Shown: one piece after another, positions 1 to 8,190 of the stretch
Position numbering within the stretch: position 1 is the stretch's first letter
Layout: every line of letters begins with the position of its first letter
Notes under the pieces: model-generated
Databases searched by the model: none
What the model saw: the letters and a program-made list of their open reading frames with translations, nothing else
Told to the model about the DNA's origin: nothing
DNA from: Streptomyces sp. NL15-2K
GTDB taxonomy: Bacteria > Actinomycetota > Actinomycetes > Streptomycetales > Streptomycetaceae
DNA length: 64,000 bases
Direction of reading: 5' to 3'
NCBI RefSeq assembly: GCF_030551255.1
Contig: NZ_CP130630.1
Coordinates: 2,089,501 to 2,153,500, forward strand
Program-made: the position numbers and the translations under genes

Positions 1-704
1 GCGGTACGGCCGAGGGCCTGGAGAACACCGAGCTGCAGTTCCGGCGCGCGGTCGAGGCGGGCTACCGCTACTTGGAGACCGACGTCCACGCCACGGCGGA
101 CGGCAAGCTCGTCGCCTTCCACGACGCGACCCTGGACCGGGTGACCGACGGGGCGGGCCGGATCGCGGATCTGATGTGGAAGGACGTACGGCACGCGCGC
201 GTGGCGGGCAAGGAACCGGTTCCCCTCTTGGAAGAGCTCCTGGAGGCCTTCCCGGAGGCCCGCTGGAACATCGACGTCAAGGCGGAGTCGGCGCTGCTGC
301 CCCTCCTGGAGCTGATCGAGCGCACGAACTCCTGGGACCGGATCTGCGTCGGCTCGTTCGCCGAGGCCCGGGTGGTCCGCGCCCAGCGGCTGGCCGGGCC
401 GCGCCTGGCGACGTCGTACGGCACCCGTGGTGTGCTCAATCTGCGGCTGCGCTCCTGGGGCCTGCCGGCGGTGGTGCGCCGCTCCGCGGTGGCCGCGCAG
501 GTGCCCGAGGTCCAGTCCGGCATCCAGGTGGTGGACCACCGTTTCCTCCGCACCGCACACGCGCGCGGGCTGCAGGTCCACGTGTGGACGGTCAACGAGC
601 CGGAGAGCATGCACCGGCTCCTGGACCTGGGAGTCGATGGCATCATGACCGATCACATCGACACGCTGCGCAAGGTCATGGAGGACCGGGGCGTCTGGGT
701 CTGA
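1..704 (+). CDS. Glycerophosphodiester phosphodiesterase (5' end outside window)
   Basis: The reading frame is open from base 3, so the N-terminus lies left of the window; 233 residues are visible. It begins within the GDPD signature: ENTELQF, GYRYLETDVH, TADGKLVAFHD, then DATLDRVTDG. The Glu/Asp pair in LETDVH and the His in FHD fit the metal-binding and catalytic residues of this TIM-barrel family, which hydrolyses glycerophosphodiesters to glycerol-3-phosphate and an alcohol. The C-terminal VHVWTVN and GVDGIMTDHID motifs are also typical. A TTG at 72 would cut into the catalytic region and is not the start. It is followed after 15 bp by an MFS gene, so the two may be co-transcribed. Confidence 0.93.
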   Translation, partial: GTAEGLENTELQFRRAVEAGYRYLETDVHATADGKLVAFHDATLDRVTDGAGRIADLMWKDVRHARVAGKEPVPLLEELLEAFPEARWNIDVKAESALLPLLELIERTNSWDRICVGSFAEARVVRAQRLAGPRLATSYGTRGVLNLRLRSWGLPAVVRRSAVAAQVPEVQSGIQVVDHRFLRTAHARGLQVHVWTVNEPESMHRLLDLGVDGIMTDHIDTLRKVMEDRGVWV

Positions 705-719
705 ACCCCCAGGGGCCGG

Positions 720-2123
720 ATGCCTTCGCGCGGCACCTCTCACGGGGAAGCGAGGGCACGGGTGGGCACCGGCACCGTGCGGACGGAAGCGGCCGAGGCC
801 GCCGAACGGCGGCGCGAACAGCGCGGCTGGTACTTCTACGACTGGGCCTGCTCCGTCTACTCGACCAGCGTGCTCACCGTGTTCCTGGGTCCTTATCTGA
901 CGTCGGTCGCCGACTCGGCGGCGGACGCCGACGGCTTCGTGCACCCTCTCGGGATCCCGGTGCGCGCCGGGTCCTTCTTCGCCTACTCGGTGTCCCTGTC
1001 GGTGATCGTGGCCGTGCTGCTGATGCCCCTGGTCGGCGCCGCCGCCGACCGCACGGGCCGCAAGAAGCCCCTCCTGGCGGCCGCCGCCTACACGGGAGCC
1101 GCGGCGACGACGGCCATGTTCTTCCTCGACGGCGACCGCTATCTGCTCGGTGGCGTCCTGCTGATCGTCGCGAATGCCGCGCAGTCCGTGGCGATGATGC
1201 TCTACAACTCGTATCTGCCGCAGATCGCCCCGCCCGAGGAGCGCGACGCGGTCTCCTCCCGGGGCTGGGCCTTCGGATACGCGGCGGGCTCGCTGATGCT
1301 GGTCGTGAATCTCGTCCTCTACACCGGTCACGACTCCTTCGGCCTCTCGGAGAGCGCGGCGGTCCGCATCTGCCTGGCGTCCGCCGGCCTGTGGTGGGGC
1401 GCCTTCGCCCTCGTCCCCCTACGACGGCTGCGCGACCGCCACTGCGCCGAGGGGGACGCGAAGGAGGCGGCGAAGCCGGCGGCTCTCGGCTTCCGTCAGC
1501 TCGCCGCGACCGTCCGCGACATGCGCCGTCACCCCCTGACGCTCGCCTTCCTGCTGGCGTACCTCATCTACAACGACGGCATCCAGACCGTGATCTCCCA
1601 GGCCTCGATCTACGGCTCCGAGGAGCTGGGACTCGGGCAGTCGACGCTCATCGGAGCCGTGCTGCTGGTCCAGGTGCTGGCGGTGGCGGGGGCATTGGGG
1701 ATGGGCCGGCTGGCCCGGAGGTACGGGGCGAAGCGCACGATCCTCGGCTCACTGATCGCCTGGACGGTGACGCTGGGCGCGGGCTACTTCCTGCCCGCGG
1801 GCGCCCCGGCGTGGTTCTTCGTGCTGGCCGCCGGGATCGGACTCGTCCTCGGCGGCAGCCAGGCGCTGTCCCGCTCGCTGTTCTCGCATCTCGTCCCGCC
1901 CGGCAAGGAGGCCGAATACTTCTCGGCGTACGAGATGAGCGACCGCGGCATGAGCTGGCTGGGCCCGCTGCTGTTCGGGCTCACCTACCAGGTGACCGGA
2001 AGTTACCGGGACGCGATCATCTCGCTGGTGGTCTTCTTCGTCATCGGATTCGTGCTGCTGGCACGGGTTCCGGTACGGCGGGCCATCGGTGCGGCGGGGA
2101 ACCCGGTTCCCGAAAGGATTTAG
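720..2123 (+). CDS. MFS transporter, UMF1/Atg22-like
   Basis: A 467-residue polytopic membrane protein. After a basic N-terminal tail it enters the first membrane segment with the YDWACSVYSTSV motif, which with the overall pattern is characteristic of the Atg22-like (UMF1) branch of the major facilitator superfamily. About twelve hydrophobic segments follow, with an acidic and basic loop (GAAADRTGRKKPLL) after the second helix. Substrate is unknown; members are usually called amino-acid or unspecified effluxers. The ATG is 15 bp after the phosphodiesterase stop and preceded by AGGGG. In-frame GTG codons at 762 and 777 could be the true start because the first 15-20 residues are poorly conserved-looking. 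Confidence 0.88.
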   Translation: MPSRGTSHGEARARVGTGTVRTEAAEAAERRREQRGWYFYDWACSVYSTSVLTVFLGPYLTSVADSAADADGFVHPLGIPVRAGSFFAYSVSLSVIVAVLLMPLVGAAADRTGRKKPLLAAAAYTGAAATTAMFFLDGDRYLLGGVLLIVANAAQSVAMMLYNSYLPQIAPPEERDAVSSRGWAFGYAAGSLMLVVNLVLYTGHDSFGLSESAAVRICLASAGLWWGAFALVPLRRLRDRHCAEGDAKEAAKPAALGFRQLAATVRDMRRHPLTLAFLLAYLIYNDGIQTVISQASIYGSEELGLGQSTLIGAVLLVQVLAVAGALGMGRLARRYGAKRTILGSLIAWTVTLGAGYFLPAGAPAWFFVLAAGIGLVLGGSQALSRSLFSHLVPPGKEAEYFSAYEMSDRGMSWLGPLLFGLTYQVTGSYRDAIISLVVFFVIGFVLLARVPVRRAIGAAGNPVPERI

Positions 2124-2209
2124 CGTTCAACACGAAAGCGCTGTAGTGTACGCGTTTGGCCTGCCAGGCGTACCGTTACTGCGCGTCAAAGAAGCCGAAA
2201 CGCTGGGTG

Positions 2210-2227
2210 ACATCTGCTAGCAGATGT
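2210..2227. repeat. Perfect 18-bp palindrome upstream of rbpA
   Basis: ACATCTGCTAGCAGATGT is its own reverse complement over all 18 bases. It sits 164 bp before the rbpA start and about 76 bp upstream of the sigma-R type -35 box. It is too short and loop-free to be a terminator, so it looks like a binding site for a dimeric regulator. No regulator is identified. Confidence 0.5.
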
Positions 2228-2302
2228 GACAAACCGGGCACTGGTGGGTACAACAAGGGGCGGCTACGACGGCGACGCATGACCCGGAACGGGACACGGA
2301 AC

Positions 2303-2329
2303 GGGAATCTTTACCGCCGACCGGACGTT
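2303..2329 (+). promoter_or_regulatory. Sigma-R type promoter of rbpA
   Basis: GGGAAT (2303-2308), 18-bp spacer, GTT (2327-2329). This matches the published sigma-R consensus GGAAT-N18/19-GTT used for thiol-oxidative stress genes. rbpA is a known sigma-R target in S. coelicolor. Transcription would start about 55 bp before the ATG at 2391. Confidence 0.8.
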
Positions 2330-2390
2330 GACCGGATGACGACGACAGCGACACCTGTCCTGTGGGCGACAAGCCCGGGAGGCACGATTC

Positions 2391-2765
2391 ATGAGTGAGC
2401 GAGCTCTTCGCGGCACGCGCCTCGTGGTGACCAGCTACGAGACGGACCGCGGCATCGACCTGGCCCCACGCCAGGCCGTGGAGTACGCATGCGAGAAGGG
2501 GCACCGCTTCGAGATGCCCTTCTCGGTCGAGGCGGAGATCCCGCCGGAGTGGGAGTGCAAGGTCTGCGGGGCCCAGGCACTCCTCGTGGACGGCGACGGC
2601 CCTGAAGAGAAGAAGGCCAAGCCCGCGCGTACGCATTGGGACATGCTGATGGAGCGGCGTACCCGCGAGGAACTCGAAGAGGTCCTCGAGGAGCGCCTGG
2701 CCGTTCTCCGCTCCGGCGCGATGAACATCGCGGTCCACCCGAGGGACAGCCGAAAGTCGGCGTAG
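2391..2765 (+). CDS. rbpA: RNA polymerase-binding protein RbpA
   Basis: A 124-residue protein matching the length and sequence pattern of RbpA, the actinobacterial RNA polymerase-binding protein that stabilises holoenzyme with the principal sigma factor HrdB/SigA and helps open complex formation. The order is an N-terminal tail (SERALRGTRL), a core domain with Cys at CEKGH and a CKVCG pair, a basic linker (EEKKAKPARTHWDML), and a sigma-interaction domain (RRTREELEEVLEERLAVLR). The central Cys/His cluster is the zinc site described for the Streptomyces protein. It has its own sigma-R type promoter and a strong terminator, so it is monocistronic. Confidence 0.97.
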   Translation: MSERALRGTRLVVTSYETDRGIDLAPRQAVEYACEKGHRFEMPFSVEAEIPPEWECKVCGAQALLVDGDGPEEKKAKPARTHWDMLMERRTREELEEVLEERLAVLRSGAMNIAVHPRDSRKSA

Positions 2766-2806
2766 TCCAGCGGGACCGGGAGCGGACTTACACAGCACGC
2801 GAGTAA

Positions 2807-2856
2807 CCGCGGGCGCCGTACGTGAAGTCGACGTACGGCGCCCGCGGTTTTCGTTT
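2807..2856 (+). terminator. Intrinsic terminator of rbpA
   Basis: A perfect 17-bp stem (2807-2823 with 2831-2847) encloses a 7-base loop and is followed by TTTTCGTTTT. It lies 41 bp after the rbpA stop and precedes the convergent fxsA gene. Confidence 0.92.
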
Positions 2857-2896
2857 TGCGGCAGAGCGGCTCGCCCGGCCCACCCCCTGGAGCCGC

Positions 2897-3454
2897 TCAG
2901 CGCGTCAGCGGCGGGCGCGGGTCCTGCGGGGTGTCGCCCGGTTCGTCCCGGATGACCTCCCCCGGAACCACCTTGCCGTCGGGGCGGTGCATACGGGCCT
3001 GCTGGAAGGCGTCGCCCAGGGTGCCCGGGGCGGCCTCGCGCAGCTTGCGCTCGACAGTGCGCTCGGCGTAGTTGCTGAGGACCTTCTGGACCGGCGGGAT
3101 CAGCAGGAGCAGACCCACCGCGTCCGAGATCATGCCGGGGATCATCAGGAGCAGGCCGCCGAGCATCATCAGGCCGTTGCCGCCGCCGTTCGAACTCGGG
3201 GTCCCGCCCCGCTGCAGCGCCTCGTTCAGGTTCTGGAAGGCGCGCCGGCCCGCCCGCTTGATGACCACCGAGCCGAGCACGAAACCGGCGAGCAGCAGCA
3301 GGAACACCGTGAACCCGCTCGCCGCGCCCGCGACCACGGTCAGCAGCCAGATCTCCAGCACCAGCCAGGCGGCGATGCCCAGCGGCAGGAACGTGCGCAG
3401 CCGGGAGCGCCGGGGCCGGGCGGGGTACGTGGGTGTCGGAGCGCCAGTCGTCAT
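2897..3454 (-). CDS. fxsA: FxsA family membrane protein
   Basis: A 185-residue membrane protein with the FxsA family pattern: a first hydrophobic pair (LPLGIAAWLVLEIWLLTVVA and the following FLLLLAGFVLGSVVIKRAGR), a basic cytoplasmic turn, then a third segment (GLMMLGGLLLMIPGMISD) and GLLLLIPP. The MIPG-x-D turn is a hallmark. E. coli FxsA (SuzA) affects F-plasmid exclusion of phage T7; the role in actinobacteria is unknown. The ATG at 3454 is preferred to one seven codons upstream because family proteins start shortly before the first helix. The C-terminal tail is hydrophilic and rich in Asp/Pro. Confidence 0.85.
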   Translation of the reverse strand: MTTGAPTPTYPARPRRSRLRTFLPLGIAAWLVLEIWLLTVVAGAASGFTVFLLLLAGFVLGSVVIKRAGRRAFQNLNEALQRGGTPSSNGGGNGLMMLGGLLLMIPGMISDAVGLLLLIPPVQKVLSNYAERTVERKLREAAPGTLGDAFQQARMHRPDGKVVPGEVIRDEPGDTPQDPRPPLTR

Positions 3455-3494
3455 GCATCCAGTGTGCCTGGGCACGGCTCAGTACGGGATAAGC

Positions 3495-3544
3495 GGAGAT
3501 CAACCGTTTCTCTGCGGTGGGAGATCAACCGTTTCTGTGCGGCG
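3495..3544. repeat. 25-bp tandem duplication
   Basis: Two adjacent 25-bp units (3495-3519 and 3520-3544) beginning GGAGATCAACCGTTTCT differ at only two positions. They fill the gap between the stop of the mannosyltransferase gene (3551) and the fxsA start (3454), where any fxsA promoter should lie. Confidence 0.7.
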
Positions 3545-3550
3545 GTGTTC

Positions 3551-4351
3551 CTACGGCTGCGAGGGCTTGCCCCGGCCGACGATCTTGCCGACCCGCTCGC
3601 CCACGCCCCACGTCGTGACCCGCCACAGCGCCTCGACGAGGATGTCACGGCTCATCTTGGAGTCGCCGTGTTCCCGCTCGACGAAGGTGATGGGCACCTC
3701 GACGACGTGGTAGCCGGCCTTGACGGCGCGGCGGGCGAGGTCGACCTGGAAGCAGTAGCCCTGGGAGGCCACCTCTTCGAGGCCGAGGCCCTCCAGGGTC
3801 TCGCGGCGGAAGGCACGGTAGCCGCCGGTGATGTCGCGCAGCGGCAGGTCCAGGGCGAGGCGCGAGTACAGGCTGCCGCCACGGGAGATGAACTCGCGGG
3901 ACTTCGGCCAGTTCACGACCCGGCCGCCGGGCACCCAGCGGGAGCCCAGGACCAGGTCGGCGCCTTTGAGGGCGGTCAGCAGGCGGGGCAGTTCCTCGGG
4001 CTGGTGGGAGCCGTCGGCGTCCATCTCGATCAGGACGCCGTATCCCTTCTCCATGCCCCAGCGGAAGCCCGCCAGGTAGGCGGCGCCCAGGCCTTCCTTG
4101 CCCTTGCGGTGCAGGACCTGGACGTGGTCGTCCTCGGCGGCGAGTTCGTCGGCGAGCTTGCCCGTGCCGTCCGGGCTGTTGTCGTCGGCGACGAGCACGT
4201 GCGCCTCGGGGACGGCCTTGCGCACCCGGCCGACGATCGCCTTGATGTTCTCCGCCTCGTTGTAGGTCGGAATGATCACCAACGCCGTGCCGAGCGGGCC
4301 GAACTGTCTCCCCCGATCCTGTGCCGCGAGGGTCCCGTCGCCGTCGTTCAC
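3551..4351 (-). CDS. ppm1: Polyprenol-phosphate mannosyltransferase (GT2)
   Basis: A 266-residue GT2 glycosyltransferase of the dolichol-phosphate mannose synthase type. Visible motifs: nucleotide-binding start VIIPTYNEAENI, VADDNSPDGTG, the DXD motif in EMDADGSHQPEEL, GSRWVPGG, and DITGGYRAFRRE followed by QGYCFQ. It transfers mannose from GDP-mannose to polyprenyl phosphate, the donor for O-mannosylation; the Streptomyces enzyme Ppm is required for phiC31 infection. There is no fused apolipoprotein acyltransferase or membrane-anchor domain, as is usual in Streptomyces. The GTG at 4351 is chosen because an AAGGGG ribosome site lies just upstream and the conserved domain starts about 20 residues later. 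Confidence 0.93.
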   Translation of the reverse strand: MNDGDGTLAAQDRGRQFGPLGTALVIIPTYNEAENIKAIVGRVRKAVPEAHVLVADDNSPDGTGKLADELAAEDDHVQVLHRKGKEGLGAAYLAGFRWGMEKGYGVLIEMDADGSHQPEELPRLLTALKGADLVLGSRWVPGGRVVNWPKSREFISRGGSLYSRLALDLPLRDITGGYRAFRRETLEGLGLEEVASQGYCFQVDLARRAVKAGYHVVEVPITFVEREHGDSKMSRDILVEALWRVTTWGVGERVGKIVGRGKPSQP

Positions 4352-4898
4352 TGCTGCCCCTTCATGTCCATACGCAGAGGTCCACCATAGTGGCCGCCGC
4401 CTGCGATGACGTGACAAGACGTTCGTATGGTGGTGTCGTTTCCACAAGAGCGGGGTAAGTGTGCGATTTTCGGCCGCCGGGCGTTCACCTCGCGTTCTGC
4501 GGATGGGGGCCCGGCGCCCTTCGGGCCGACCTGGGACCCGCTGGCTGCGAGTCGACCGAAAGCCGTTGTCTACTGAGCGCCCGGGCCCCACCCGGGTCAC
4601 ACCTCCCCGACCGGCCGGAACGTTCCCTCGCCCTGGCACGGGCGCTGAGCCTGGCTCCCAGTGGCGGTGCCCCGGTGCGGCACACCGTCCCTGACCCAGC
4701 GGCTCCGCGACGAGTCGTGGACGTTCCCCGGTCGGGCGTCCGGTGGTGGACTCGGCCGAACCTACCGGCCCGCTGCCATCGACTGTCAACAGCCGTTCGA
4801 CCTGCGGGTTTTCGGTCAATGCCCTGGTCAGTGCGGAGGATACGCAGGTCGCGCGACGCGCCGGGGGCGGCCGATCGGCGCTCCGCCACCCCGGGAGA
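4352..4898. other. 547-bp region with no convincing gene
   Basis: This gap lies between the ppm1 start and the amidohydrolase stop. Open frames exist on both strands, including one from GTG 4459 and one from GTG 4461 preceded by GAGCGGGG. Their third-position G/C content is clearly lower than in neighbouring genes and no motif is recognisable. I see no terminator hairpin or repeat here. A small lineage-specific gene cannot be excluded. Confidence 0.4.
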
Positions 4899-6500
4899 TC
4901 ACTCGCCCGGCCGTACGAAAACCGTCCGTCCGCCCACCACGGTACGCAGGCAGACGGGCAGGTCACGGCCCGGAGTGAGGTCGGGCAGACCGGGCGTGCC
5001 GGAGCGGGGGTCGGTCGACCAGCGGGCGACCCGGTCGTCGGGGGCCTGGACCACCAGCGCTTCGGTGCGCCACACGGCGTAGTCCGCGGGCGCGCCGGGC
5101 ACCAGGGCCCCCGCGTCGTCCCGCCCGATCGCCCGCCAGCCGCCGCGCGTGTGCGCGGTGAACGCGGCCCGTACGGAGATCCGGTGTTCCGGGGTGCGGT
5201 GGAAGGCGGCCGCGCGGACCGCGCCCCAGGGGTCCAGGGGAGTGACCGGACTGTCCGAGCCGAAGGCGAGCGGGACACCGGCTCGCAGCAGGGCGGCGAA
5301 GGGGTTCAGGGTGCGGGCCCGGTCGGCGCCCAGGCGCGCGGCGTACATACCGTCCTCGCCGCCCCACAGGGCGTCGAAGGCGGGCTGGACGGACGCGGTG
5401 AGGCCGAGTTCGGCGAAGGCCGCGATCGTCTCGGGCGTGAGCATCTCGGCATGCTCGACGCGATGGCGGGCGGCCCGGACACGGGCGAGGCCGAGCTTCT
5501 CGGCGGCGGCGCGCACGCCCTCGACGACGGCGCTCACGGCGGCGTCGCCGATCGCGTGGAAACCCGCCTGAAGGCCCGCCTCGGTGCAGGCGATGACGTG
5601 GGCGGCCACGGCGGCCGCGTCCAGGTAGGCGGTGCCCGTGTGGTCGGCGTCGGCGTACGGCTGGTGCAGGCAGGCGGTGTGCGAGCCGAGGGCACCGTCG
5701 GCGAACAGATCGCCGGCGGCGCCGATCGCGCCCAGCTCGCGCGCCTTGGGGACGTCCTGCTCGGCCCAGTAGCCGACGACCCGCGGGCCGGCCTGCTCGG
5801 AGGCGAGCTTCAGGAGGCCGGTGAAGTCGTCCTCGGAGGAGATCTCCGGCCCCGCGCACTCATGGACCGTGCCGATGCCGAGGGAGGCGGTGCGGGCGAG
5901 AGCGGTGCGCTGGGCCTCGGTGCGCTGGTGCGGCGTCACGGCTGCGAACGCGGCGGCGCGTACGGCGTGATGGGCGTCGGCGGTGAGGGGGCCGTCCGTC
6001 ACGCCGAGGCCGGGGCTCATGTCCAGCAGGGCCGTCGTGACGACCGCCGAGTGGACGTCGATCCGGCTCAGGTAGAGGGGGCGGCCGTCCGTCGCCTCGT
6101 CGAGTTCGGCGCGCGTCGGGGGACGGCCGCCGGGCCAGCGGGAGGCGTCCCACCCGTGGCCGAGCAGAACCCGGTCGTGCGGACGGGCGGCGGCGAAGTC
6201 CCGTACGAGGATCAGGGCCGCCTCCAGGGAGGGCGCGTCGGACAGATCGAGGCCGGTGAGCGCGAGGCCCGTCGACGTGGTGTGCACATGGGCGTCGGTG
6301 AACGCGGGGGTGACGAGGGCGCCGTCCAGGTCGATGACCTCGTCGACGCCGTCCGCGAAGGCGTCGGCGGCGCCTTCTGAGCCGACCCAGGCGACCTGGC
6401 CGCGCTCGACGACCATCGCTGTCGCGAAGGGGTCGGCCGGACTGTGGACTTCTCCGCGACGCAGCAGGACGGTGTTCGGCTCGGGGGTGCGCTCACTCAT
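4899..6500 (-). CDS. Amidohydrolase family protein (YtcJ-like)
   Basis: A 533-residue metal-dependent hydrolase of the amidohydrolase_3 group. The metal-binding HxH occurs in TDAHVHTTSTG. Further ligands fit GFHAIGDAAV and RHRVEHAEML, and the late catalytic Asp fits AFGSDSPVTPLDPW. The N-terminal beta-sandwich half starts NTVLLRRGEVHSP, and the C-terminal sandwich returns with GAPADYAVW. Substrate is unknown; YtcJ-like enzymes hydrolyse N-acyl or N-formyl compounds. Start ATG 6500 places the sandwich domain at the very N-terminus. It lies 47 bp downstream of an Lrp-family regulator on the same strand, so the pair may form an operon. Confidence 0.88.
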   Translation of the reverse strand: MSERTPEPNTVLLRRGEVHSPADPFATAMVVERGQVAWVGSEGAADAFADGVDEVIDLDGALVTPAFTDAHVHTTSTGLALTGLDLSDAPSLEAALILVRDFAAARPHDRVLLGHGWDASRWPGGRPPTRAELDEATDGRPLYLSRIDVHSAVVTTALLDMSPGLGVTDGPLTADAHHAVRAAAFAAVTPHQRTEAQRTALARTASLGIGTVHECAGPEISSEDDFTGLLKLASEQAGPRVVGYWAEQDVPKARELGAIGAAGDLFADGALGSHTACLHQPYADADHTGTAYLDAAAVAAHVIACTEAGLQAGFHAIGDAAVSAVVEGVRAAAEKLGLARVRAARHRVEHAEMLTPETIAAFAELGLTASVQPAFDALWGGEDGMYAARLGADRARTLNPFAALLRAGVPLAFGSDSPVTPLDPWGAVRAAAFHRTPEHRISVRAAFTAHTRGGWRAIGRDDAGALVPGAPADYAVWRTEALVVQAPDDRVARWSTDPRSGTPGLPDLTPGRDLPVCLRTVVGGRTVFVRPGE

Positions 6501-6547
6501 GGGCAACAGTCTCGCGCCTCGCCTGAGCCCCCCGGCACGCAGGTCGG

Positions 6548-6988
6548 TCAGATGCGCGGCGGCCGCGCCTCGTACGGCGTCGACAGCACGACCGTCGTCC
6601 GCGTGGACACCCCCGCGAGCGAGCGCAGCCGCGCCAGCAGCTCCTCCAGTTCGTGCGGGGTGGCCACGCGCACCTTGAGGATGTAGTTCTCGTCGCCCGC
6701 GACGCTGTGACAGGCCTCGATCTCGGGGACATCGGCCAGGCGGTCCGCGATGTCGTCCGGGGCGCTGGGGTCGAACGGCTTCACCGAGATGAACGCGGTC
6801 AGCGGCAGCCCGACTGCCTCGGCGTCGACGACCGCGGCGTAGCCACGGATGACGCCACGCTGTTCCAGCCGGCGCACCCGCTGGTGCACGGCCGACGTGG
6901 ACAGGCCCGTGGCCTTGCCCAGGTCTGTATAGCTCATCCGCCCGTCCTTGACGAGCAGCTGCACGATTTGTCGGTCCAGCTCCTCCAT
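6548..6988 (-). CDS. Lrp/AsnC family transcriptional regulator
   Basis: A 146-residue one-domain-pair Lrp protein. The N-terminal helix-turn-helix reads MEELDRQIVQLLVKDGRMSY then LGKATGLSTSAVHQRVRRLE. The C-terminal RAM (ligand/oligomerisation) domain contains GLPLTAFISVKP, CHSVAGDENYILKVRV and LLARLRSLAGVSTRTTV. Family members sense amino acids and bind as octamers. The start ATG at 6988 is fixed by the canonical N-terminus. Its own effector is unknown; the downstream amidohydrolase is a plausible target because the two are adjacent and co-directional. Confidence 0.93.
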   Translation of the reverse strand: MEELDRQIVQLLVKDGRMSYTDLGKATGLSTSAVHQRVRRLEQRGVIRGYAAVVDAEAVGLPLTAFISVKPFDPSAPDDIADRLADVPEIEACHSVAGDENYILKVRVATPHELEELLARLRSLAGVSTRTTVVLSTPYEARPPRI

Positions 6989-7255
6989 GGCGCAAGAACC
7001 TACAGTGCCCTTGATCTCTTCGGATACCGAGCGGCGCAGGTCATACCCGGTTTGTGATGTGGCCGAGAGCCGCCTGTGAGCCGTTTGGGGGACAAAGCGA
7101 CCGCGCCGGGCACCTGCGGGCGGCATGTGACGAACGCCACAGCCCTCGAACGGGCTCCGTGATGTTCCCGTGATTACCGCCGAGACGGGGCGGGAAGTGC
7201 TTGCTGTGGTCGAGGCCGCAGCGCCTTCACGGCCCAGCACGAGGGGGAGAACCCA

Positions 7256-7690
7256 ATGCAGAGTCTCAAGCGCCCTGGTCGCACGGCACCCAAGCGACTC
7301 CAGCCTGTCGTCGAGCCCGAGCCGGAGGGCGTCGAACCCGACGCCTACGACGACGAACCCGACGCGTACGACACCTTCGAGATGTACCGGGTGATCTGCC
7401 CGGACTGCGCGCAGCCCATCGCCCTGCTCGCGGACGAGGAGGCCCTGCCGGAGCACGCGCTGTGCGCCTCGCCGTGGAACCCGTTCGGACTCACGGTCTG
7501 CGCCGGTACCGGCCGCGCCGCGTCCGAGGCCCGTCCGGCCGACGAGTCGGTGGAGCCCCAGGAGCAGGACACCGCCCTGCTGTTGACGCTCCCTCAGGGA
7601 CTCGACTGGCGGACGCAGCCCTTCTCGCACGTGGGCGGCCCGGGGTCCCGCCCGATCCGGGTGCCCGTCATGCGGCGCCAGGCCGCCTGA
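7256..7690 (+). CDS. Conserved hypothetical protein with Cys pair
   Basis: A 144-residue soluble protein of unknown function, preceded by a good ribosome site (GGGGGAGA, 8 bp before ATG). It has a basic start (MQSLKRPGRTAPKR), an acidic middle with a repeated DAYDDEPDAYD stretch, then MYRVICPDCAQPIALLADE. The CPDC pair plus later Cys residues at EHALCASPWNP and TVCAGTG suggest a metal- or redox-binding fold, but the second pair is not arranged as a classical zinc ribbon. Codon use is that of a real Streptomyces gene. It stands alone between oppositely oriented genes. I do not recognise a named family. Confidence 0.78.
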   Translation: MQSLKRPGRTAPKRLQPVVEPEPEGVEPDAYDDEPDAYDTFEMYRVICPDCAQPIALLADEEALPEHALCASPWNPFGLTVCAGTGRAASEARPADESVEPQEQDTALLLTLPQGLDWRTQPFSHVGGPGSRPIRVPVMRRQAA

Positions 7691-7935
7691 GCGGCCTCAC
7701 TCCACTTTCGTGACTGACCTGCACCATGGCTTTCGCAGGCTGCCGTGGTGCGGGTTCAGTGCGCCGAGCGGGACTTGACGCCCCGCCAGGCCGTCGGCAC
7801 CGGATCGCTGGTGTGTCAGACGGATTGACGGTACGTCGGACAGTCGTCGCGGGTCGGCCCCGTCCCGACCTCCGCGAACTCACGCCCGATTCCCGGGAGC
7901 GGTGACCTGTCCGCCGTCCTCCGCGTTGTCCCGGT

Positions 7936-8190
7936 ATGCCCCCCACCTATACAGCGATCGGGCGGCAGCGCCGCCTGTTCGTCCCCACACCGGCAAGACC
8001 GGTTCCACTTGCGCCGCCGCAGCCGCAGCCGCAGGATCCGCCCATCTACCGCGACCTGCTGCGCACTTGGGCCGACCGGGGCCGCACACTGCCTGGACGC
8101 CACGACCCGGAGTGGGTCAGGCTCGTGGCGCCCCTGGTCACGCGCGGTCAGTTCAGCGGCTCTCGGGACCCGCGAGGTGACGGGCGATGA
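7936..8190 (+). CDS. Small proline-rich hypothetical protein
   Basis: An 84-residue open frame with mostly G/C third positions. It starts MPPTYTAIGRQRRLFVPT, continues with a proline/glutamine run (PQPQPQ, from a CCGCAG hexanucleotide repeat), and then a conserved-looking segment PPIYRDLLRTWADRGRTLPG followed by HDPEWVRL. The last 38 bp overlap the convergent acyl-CoA dehydrogenase gene. No ribosome site is obvious before the ATG. It resembles small conserved Streptomyces proteins of unknown function, but chance coding cannot be ruled out. Confidence 0.55.
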   Translation: MPPTYTAIGRQRRLFVPTPARPVPLAPPQPQPQDPPIYRDLLRTWADRGRTLPGRHDPEWVRLVAPLVTRGQFSGSRDPRGDGR

